A stretch of 64,000 nt of DNA from Proteobacteria bacterium UBA2133. Lineage in GTDB: Bacteria > Pseudomonadota > Gammaproteobacteria > Arenicellales > UBA868. The first letter of the stretch is position 1. Each line of letters starts with the position of its first letter. The notes beneath the pieces are model-generated. The model was not told where the DNA came from, made no database searches, and saw nothing but the letters and a program-made list of their open reading frames with translations. This document shows positions 58,498-64,000 of the stretch, in pieces. The stretch covers positions 1 through 64,000 of the forward strand of contig DCXP01000085.1 in NCBI GenBank assembly GCA_002327725.1, read 5' to 3'. Both the position numbers and the translations under genes were made by a program.

Positions 58498-58788
58498 ATG
58501 AAAAGAATGTCGATTGTTCGGTTTAAACCGAAACCCGAGTGCTACGACGAGTTTCTCGAGGCCCTTAAGAGCCTGCAAGAACAAAGAGCGCAAGCGGATC
58601 CACCCGCCGCCTGGACGCTCAGAAGGGATGACGAACTGATCCGAGTCGTCATCAGGGACGAGGAGGAGTTTGCGGCCGATGTCAGTAATACCAACTGGCT
58701 CGACTCCGTGCGGCACCTGCTGCAGGAGTACAACGAGGTCGATCGTCACGCTATCCCGCTGACGGGAGAAATTCTCGATCCCGCCTGA
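58498..58788 (+). CDS. small hypothetical protein, ABM-like fold
   Basis: A 96-residue protein with a strong ribosome site (AAGGAGGAA) before its ATG. The layout of strand (MSIVRFKPKPE), helix (CYDEFLEALKSLQEQRA), strands (AAWTLRRDDELIRVVI) and helix (NWLDSVRHLLQEY) resembles dimeric ferredoxin-like ABM or YciI-type proteins. This is a shape judgement only. GC-rich host-like codons return here, so it lies outside the island. The next gene is the acyl-CoA ligase, 90 bp on. Confidence 0.72.
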   Translation: MKRMSIVRFKPKPECYDEFLEALKSLQEQRAQADPPAAWTLRRDDELIRVVIRDEEEFAADVSNTNWLDSVRHLLQEYNEVDRHAIPLTGEILDPA

Positions 58789-58877
58789 TCGGTTTCGATG
58801 TTGCGTCGAGGCCGCCTTCTGCCGGGGGACATCGTGTAAATTATCGGCAGGTTCTTTTTCTGCTGTCCAGAGGGAGT

Positions 58878-60449
58878 ATGGAAACACCCTTAAGTCCAAT
58901 GGAATTTGCCCGGCGCGCACGGCGGCTCTACCGTGACCGGGAGGGGGTGGTTGATGGAGGGCTGAGATTCACCTTCGGCGAGTTTCTCGAGCGGTGCGAC
59001 CGCTGGTCGGCGGCGCTCCAGGCGCTGGGTGTTGGTCAGAGTGATCGCGTTGCCTACATTGCCCCTAATACGCACACGCACCTGGAAGCCTATTACGCGG
59101 TGCCGCAGATCGGTGCCGTGCTGGTGCCGATCAACTTCAGACTCAAACCGGAAGATTTTGCCTACATCATCAATCACTGTGGAGCAAAAGCGGTCTGCGT
59201 ACACCCTGACCACGTAGCCGCGGTTGATTCGATCAGGGATCAGATTCCGGGGGCGGAGGTGTTCGTGGCTCTTGAGGGTTCTGCCGATAGTTGGCTCCAC
59301 TACGAGCAGATCCTGGCATCTCACGGCCTGGAGTTTGAACCGGTCGAAATCAGTGAGTCGGACCTCATTACGATCAATTACACCAGCGGGACAACGGCAA
59401 GACCTAAAGGGGTCATGATCACGCATCGAAACGCGTACATCAACATCATGGGCACCCTGGCGCACCATCACCTGAGTCCGGCCGACCGGTACCTGTGGAC
59501 CCTGCCGATGTTTCATGCCAATGGCTGGACATTTACCTGGATCAATACCGCCCGCGGGATGACCCATGTTTGTCTCCGAAAGGTTGAGCCGGCTGCGATC
59601 TACCAGCTCATCAAAGAGGAGGAGATCACGATGTTCTGTGCGGCGCCAACGGTGCTGATCAGTATTGCCAATGCGCCAAAGGCAATGAGAGAGGGCGCCC
59701 CCCGGGGCGTGCGGCTATTTACCGCTGGCGCGCCGCCTGCAGCGGCGACCATAGAACTGGTGGAAAAGGATCTCGGCTGGGAACTGACGCACGTTTACGG
59801 CCTGACCGAGACGGCGCCCCTGATCACGTTCTGCGAACCCCGGCCGGAACATCAGGGGCTCTCTATTGAAGAGCGGTCAAAAATGAAGGCCCGACAGGGC
59901 GTCGAGCTGGTGAGTTCGGGAGAAGTTCGTGTAGTGGATGAAAATGGCCTTGAGGTGGCCGCCGATGGCAATACCCTTGGAGAGATTACGGTTCGCGGTA
60001 ACGTGGTGATGGCAGGGTATTACAACGACCCCGAGGCAACCGCCGCCGCCATTAAGGATGGCTGGTTCCACTCCGGAGACGCGGCAGTCGTGCACCCGGA
60101 CGGTTATGTCGAGATCCGCGACCGCTTCAAGGATGTGATCATCAGCGGTGGAGAGAATATCTCTTCGGTGGAGCTGGAAGGCTGTCTGTTAACGCATCCT
60201 GCCGTTCAGGAGAGTGCGGTTGTCGGTATGCCGCACGAGAAGTGGGGCGAAAGCCCGCATGCTTTCGTCGTACTCAAGGAAGGCGCACATGCCACCGAAG
60301 ATGAACTTAAACAACACGTACGGTCCCAACTGGCGCATTTTAAGACACCCCAGGCGGTAACATTTGTTGAAGAACTGCCCAAGACCGCAACCGGCAAAGT
60401 GCAGAAATATGTGCTTCGCCAGCACCAGCCCGGCATTGCCACACAGTAA
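58878..60449 (+). CDS. acyl-CoA synthetase (class I adenylate-forming)
   Basis: A 523-residue ligase activating a carboxylic acid through an acyl-AMP. Motifs in order: INYTSGTTARPKGVMITH (phosphate loop), LPMFHANGWTFTW (acyl pocket), VYGLTETAPL, SGDAAVVHPDGYVEIRDRFKDVI and the C-terminal lysine in PKTATGKVQKYVLR. The MFHANGW stretch is seen in short- and medium-chain ligases, including methylmercaptopropionate-type enzymes; the acid is not determinable. The gene seems to stand alone, with GGGAG near its start. Confidence 0.92.
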   Translation: METPLSPMEFARRARRLYRDREGVVDGGLRFTFGEFLERCDRWSAALQALGVGQSDRVAYIAPNTHTHLEAYYAVPQIGAVLVPINFRLKPEDFAYIINHCGAKAVCVHPDHVAAVDSIRDQIPGAEVFVALEGSADSWLHYEQILASHGLEFEPVEISESDLITINYTSGTTARPKGVMITHRNAYINIMGTLAHHHLSPADRYLWTLPMFHANGWTFTWINTARGMTHVCLRKVEPAAIYQLIKEEEITMFCAAPTVLISIANAPKAMREGAPRGVRLFTAGAPPAAATIELVEKDLGWELTHVYGLTETAPLITFCEPRPEHQGLSIEERSKMKARQGVELVSSGEVRVVDENGLEVAADGNTLGEITVRGNVVMAGYYNDPEATAAAIKDGWFHSGDAAVVHPDGYVEIRDRFKDVIISGGENISSVELEGCLLTHPAVQESAVVGMPHEKWGESPHAFVVLKEGAHATEDELKQHVRSQLAHFKTPQAVTFVEELPKTATGKVQKYVLRQHQPGIATQ

Positions 60450-60597
60450 ACGGAACGCGGGGCTGCCGGTTGCTGCAGAGGCGTTTTCGCGAGGGCCGGT
60501 AATAGATTTTTTACCAAGTCCAGACCCGGGCCGCCATCAGGAAAGGGGCATTCTCAAAGCGTCGGAATGCGGGGTTCACTTCGAAATCTTTCCTCTG

Positions 60598-60624
60598 AAG
60601 CCCTAGCAAGACTGGGCTTTCTTG
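60598..60624 (+). terminator. weak terminator-like hairpin
   Basis: AAGCCC (60598-60603) pairs with GGGCTT (60614-60619) around ten bases, followed by a T-rich TTCTT. It is 150 bp after the acyl-CoA ligase stop and 50 bp before the next gene. The stem is short, so this is a tentative call. The rest of 60450-60670 shows nothing definite. Confidence 0.3.
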
Positions 60625-60670
60625 GATTGCCTAAAACTCGTAGAGTGTCTGTTTGCACAAGGAGTGAAAG

Positions 60671-61903
60671 ATGGCAGAAAGCGCATTGCTCTGGTCCTTG
60701 CCTGTGGAGGGCACTCATGAGGTGTCGGCGTCGGCGGCGTCACTTTCCTTGGTCGGGGGTTCAGGGGATTTTGACGATCAAGGCCGGATTCGCAATCCCG
60801 ATGATCTTAATAGCCAGTTAAAAGGAGCCGTCGAGAATATAGAAGCGGCCCTGCAGCAGGAAAACTGTTCGCTGAAGGATGTCATCCGCATCAAGGCTTT
60901 TGTCGAACTTTCCGCACAGGTGGGCGAGGCAGCAGTGGTGGAGATGCTGCTGGCAACGCTGCCCGGCGCACCTGCTGCAGTCATCTCTGTTGTACCGGTC
61001 GCAATGCAGCCTTTTGCAGGGCAGAAGGTTCAGCTCCAGGCGATTGCCCAGCGCGGGTGGCGGGATGCTGCGTATCTTGTCGAGGAGAGCACACTCAAGA
61101 TCTCTGGCTTTGATACAAATGATGGGCCGACGGTGACAACCGCGCTGCGGGCGGGTGAGTTTATTGCGACCGCCAACCGGACCGCGGCTCACTGCATGGA
61201 AGACTATGACGGCAGTCTAGATGGCGCCGGTCAATCCCATGCCATCATGAATTCCCTCAATGCCAGCCTGAAGACGGTGGGCGCTACGCTTCAGGATGCG
61301 GTCAAATTGGAGGGCTACTACCGAGGCACGACCCGGGCACAATGGACGCCGCTCGCCAAGGCCAGGGCCTCATACTTCGCAGAGCCCGGACCGCCGGCAA
61401 CGGTGATCCCCTGTCATCTTGGAGAACACGACCTGACCGTGACCCGCGTTGGCGTGCTCGCCATGCGGGAGCGGCGCAACAGTTACGACAAATACATCCC
61501 AAGAGAAGACGCCTGGCCTGAGCGCGTCTGGGACTGGCCGGCGGAACTTCCTTACCGCCAGGCCCAGAAACTGCGTGACATGATCTGGTTGGGTGGGCAG
61601 GTGCCGGCACAGCCTTTTTCCAACACCGGCAAGAGAGTGCATCCAGGCCAGTTGCTACCCCAGGCCCGCTTCACCATGAGTTATATCAGTGACCTGCTAC
61701 GACCCTTCGGGCGGTCTCCTTCAGATCTGAAACTGCTGGTCTGCTACTACCGGCGCTTGCCCGATCAGGACGAGACCCATGCCCTGATAGGACTGCTGTC
61801 GGATTATTGCGGGGGCGTTCTGCCGCCGTTGAGCCTGATTCCTGTGGATCATATGCAGGATGCCGATTCCACCATTGAAATCTGGGGCGTGGCGCAAGGC
61901 TAG
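60671..61903 (+). CDS. triple RidA (YjgF/YER057c/UK114)-domain protein
   Basis: A 410-residue soluble protein with three consecutive RidA-like domains at about 20-130, 150-265 and 295-410. Each shows the fold's marks: a helix-strand ALQQENCSLKDVIRIKAFVEL in the first, SLKTVGATLQDAVKLEGYY in the second, DLLRPFGRSPSDLKLLVCYY in the third, each ending in a proline-rich turn and final strands. Ordinary RidA is about 130 residues and forms a homotrimer that deaminates reactive enamines. The catalytic arginine seems replaced in all three copies, so the reaction is unknown. GGAG lies before the ATG. Confidence 0.82.
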   Translation: MAESALLWSLPVEGTHEVSASAASLSLVGGSGDFDDQGRIRNPDDLNSQLKGAVENIEAALQQENCSLKDVIRIKAFVELSAQVGEAAVVEMLLATLPGAPAAVISVVPVAMQPFAGQKVQLQAIAQRGWRDAAYLVEESTLKISGFDTNDGPTVTTALRAGEFIATANRTAAHCMEDYDGSLDGAGQSHAIMNSLNASLKTVGATLQDAVKLEGYYRGTTRAQWTPLAKARASYFAEPGPPATVIPCHLGEHDLTVTRVGVLAMRERRNSYDKYIPREDAWPERVWDWPAELPYRQAQKLRDMIWLGGQVPAQPFSNTGKRVHPGQLLPQARFTMSYISDLLRPFGRSPSDLKLLVCYYRRLPDQDETHALIGLLSDYCGGVLPPLSLIPVDHMQDADSTIEIWGVAQG

Positions 61904-61987
61904 TCCCAGGCATACCTTTGTTGCGAGGCTGCACTTCGGAGCCAATGATCTTGACCACGAGACCGTCTTATCGGAGCAGAAGCAGAA

Positions 61988-62590
61988 ATGATCAGTCTGC
62001 CTGAGGAATCCTTGATACTTTCTTCGCCACGGTTGCTCCTGCGACCGCTCCAGCAGAGCGATGTAGACCTCGTGCTTGAACTCTTTACCGATCCCGCCAT
62101 GATGAAGTACGCAGGCGGTCCCCAGGAGGGCGGCAAGATTCGGGACGAGATGGAGATCTACATCCGCCGCGGCGGGGATGGATCCATCGGGGTCTGGTGT
62201 GTCTGCAAGCGCGATAGCGAAGCAGCCATCGGCAGTATTGCACTGCTGCCGTTACCGATAGAGGTGGACGATACCGAATGGGAAACCGTGAGGATGGGTG
62301 AGGTTCCGGACGGCGACATCGAGATTGGTTACTTTTTGAGAAAAAACGAATGGGGTCAGGGCTACGTATCCGAGGCAGTCTCGTGCCTGCTGGACTTTGC
62401 ATTTACGGTTTCGGAGCACCAGGGGATCGTTGCGGTAATTGATCCACGAAACACGGCCTCGCGGCGGGTTCTGGAGCGGGCCGGATTCTTGGGCACGGGC
62501 GATCGGCGCGCCTATCGGGAGACCTGTCCGGGATTCCGTATCACAAAGTCAGACTGGCTTGCCCTGACGGCAAAATCTGGCCTGAGATAA
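61988..62590 (+). CDS. GNAT-family N-acetyltransferase (RimJ/RimL type)
   Basis: A 200-residue acetyltransferase. It opens with the RimJ/RimL-type SPRLLLRPLQQSDVDLVLELF, has the acetyl-CoA loop in GYFLRKNEWGQGYVSEAVSCLLDFAF and the later NTASRRVLERAGF. Substrates of this class are N-terminal or side-chain amines of proteins or small molecules, not fixed here. It converges on the dihydropyrimidinase gene with six bases between stops. Confidence 0.9.
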   Translation: MISLPEESLILSSPRLLLRPLQQSDVDLVLELFTDPAMMKYAGGPQEGGKIRDEMEIYIRRGGDGSIGVWCVCKRDSEAAIGSIALLPLPIEVDDTEWETVRMGEVPDGDIEIGYFLRKNEWGQGYVSEAVSCLLDFAFTVSEHQGIVAVIDPRNTASRRVLERAGFLGTGDRRAYRETCPGFRITKSDWLALTAKSGLR

Positions 62591-62596
62591 AGAAAA

Positions 62597-64000
<1,404 letters not shown>

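Overview
The window is chromosomal DNA from a fairly GC-rich gammaproteobacterium. The grounds are a ZipA gene between smc and ligA, a compact bacterial SRP RNA followed by dnaX-ybaB-recR, a DksA, an E. coli-type LexA box, and gshA and dusA of gammaproteobacterial type. There is no rRNA, CRISPR array, transposase or phage gene. The species cannot be named from the sequence; a free-living, metabolically broad (possibly marine) lineage outside the enteric group fits best, and that is inference.

Layout. 0-8.7 kb: end of a tRNA-Ser, a DsbA-fold isomerase, a ketopantoate-reductase-like enzyme, a LOG-family protein, then a decayed quinone oxidoreductase joined to a gntR-frc (formyl-CoA:oxalate CoA-transferase) pair with operator-like palindromes upstream, followed by a DUF3108 protein, an EEP-fold hydrolase, a membrane M50 peptidase and a methyltransferase. 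8.7-24 kb: housekeeping core, namely SRP RNA, dnaX-ybaB-recR, pyrC, dksA with its terminator, a GST pseudogene, smc-zipA-ligA and acnA. 24-33 kb: amino-acid, amide and acyl metabolism (N-formylglutamate amidohydrolase, an orphan hydantoinase-A protein with an unrecognised partner, 3-hydroxyacyl-CoA dehydrogenase, argE, a GT-B glycosyltransferase, gshA). 33-46 kb: yjbQ, dusA-asmA-FAH, ilvD, ccmAB, and a C1 module of NAD-linked formate dehydrogenase (fused gamma-beta subunit, alpha subunit) plus folD. 46-56 kb: error-prone polymerase dnaE2 under an extended LexA palindrome, an MFS transporter, an ornithine decarboxylase, qor, an orphan trpD, a stand-alone RAM-domain protein, a cytochrome c5 and a Mug/TDG-type DNA glycosylase.

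56.2-58.3 kb is the clearest accessory segment. A tRNA-Arg(CCG) is followed by about 2 kb of visibly AT-richer DNA carrying a putative lipoprotein and an unusual Lgt-like membrane protein. It ends at a lone 23-nt copy of a tRNA-Pro 3' end, as expected for a displaced attachment site. tRNA-Arg(CCG) and tRNA-Pro lie in one cluster in E. coli and relatives, so an element appears to have interrupted such a cluster. 58.5-64 kb returns to host-like composition: an acyl-CoA ligase, a protein with three tandem RidA domains, a GNAT acetyltransferase and a dihydropyrimidinase that runs off the end.

Connections. Frc makes formyl-CoA, whose hydrolysis or further transfer gives formate, and formate dehydrogenase with FolD handles one-carbon units; oxalyl-CoA decarboxylase is not in the window. 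DnaE2, the Mug-type glycosylase, RecR, LigA and SMC are all genome-maintenance genes, but only dnaE2 shows an SOS operator. Coordinates use my chosen starts; GC statements are by eye.
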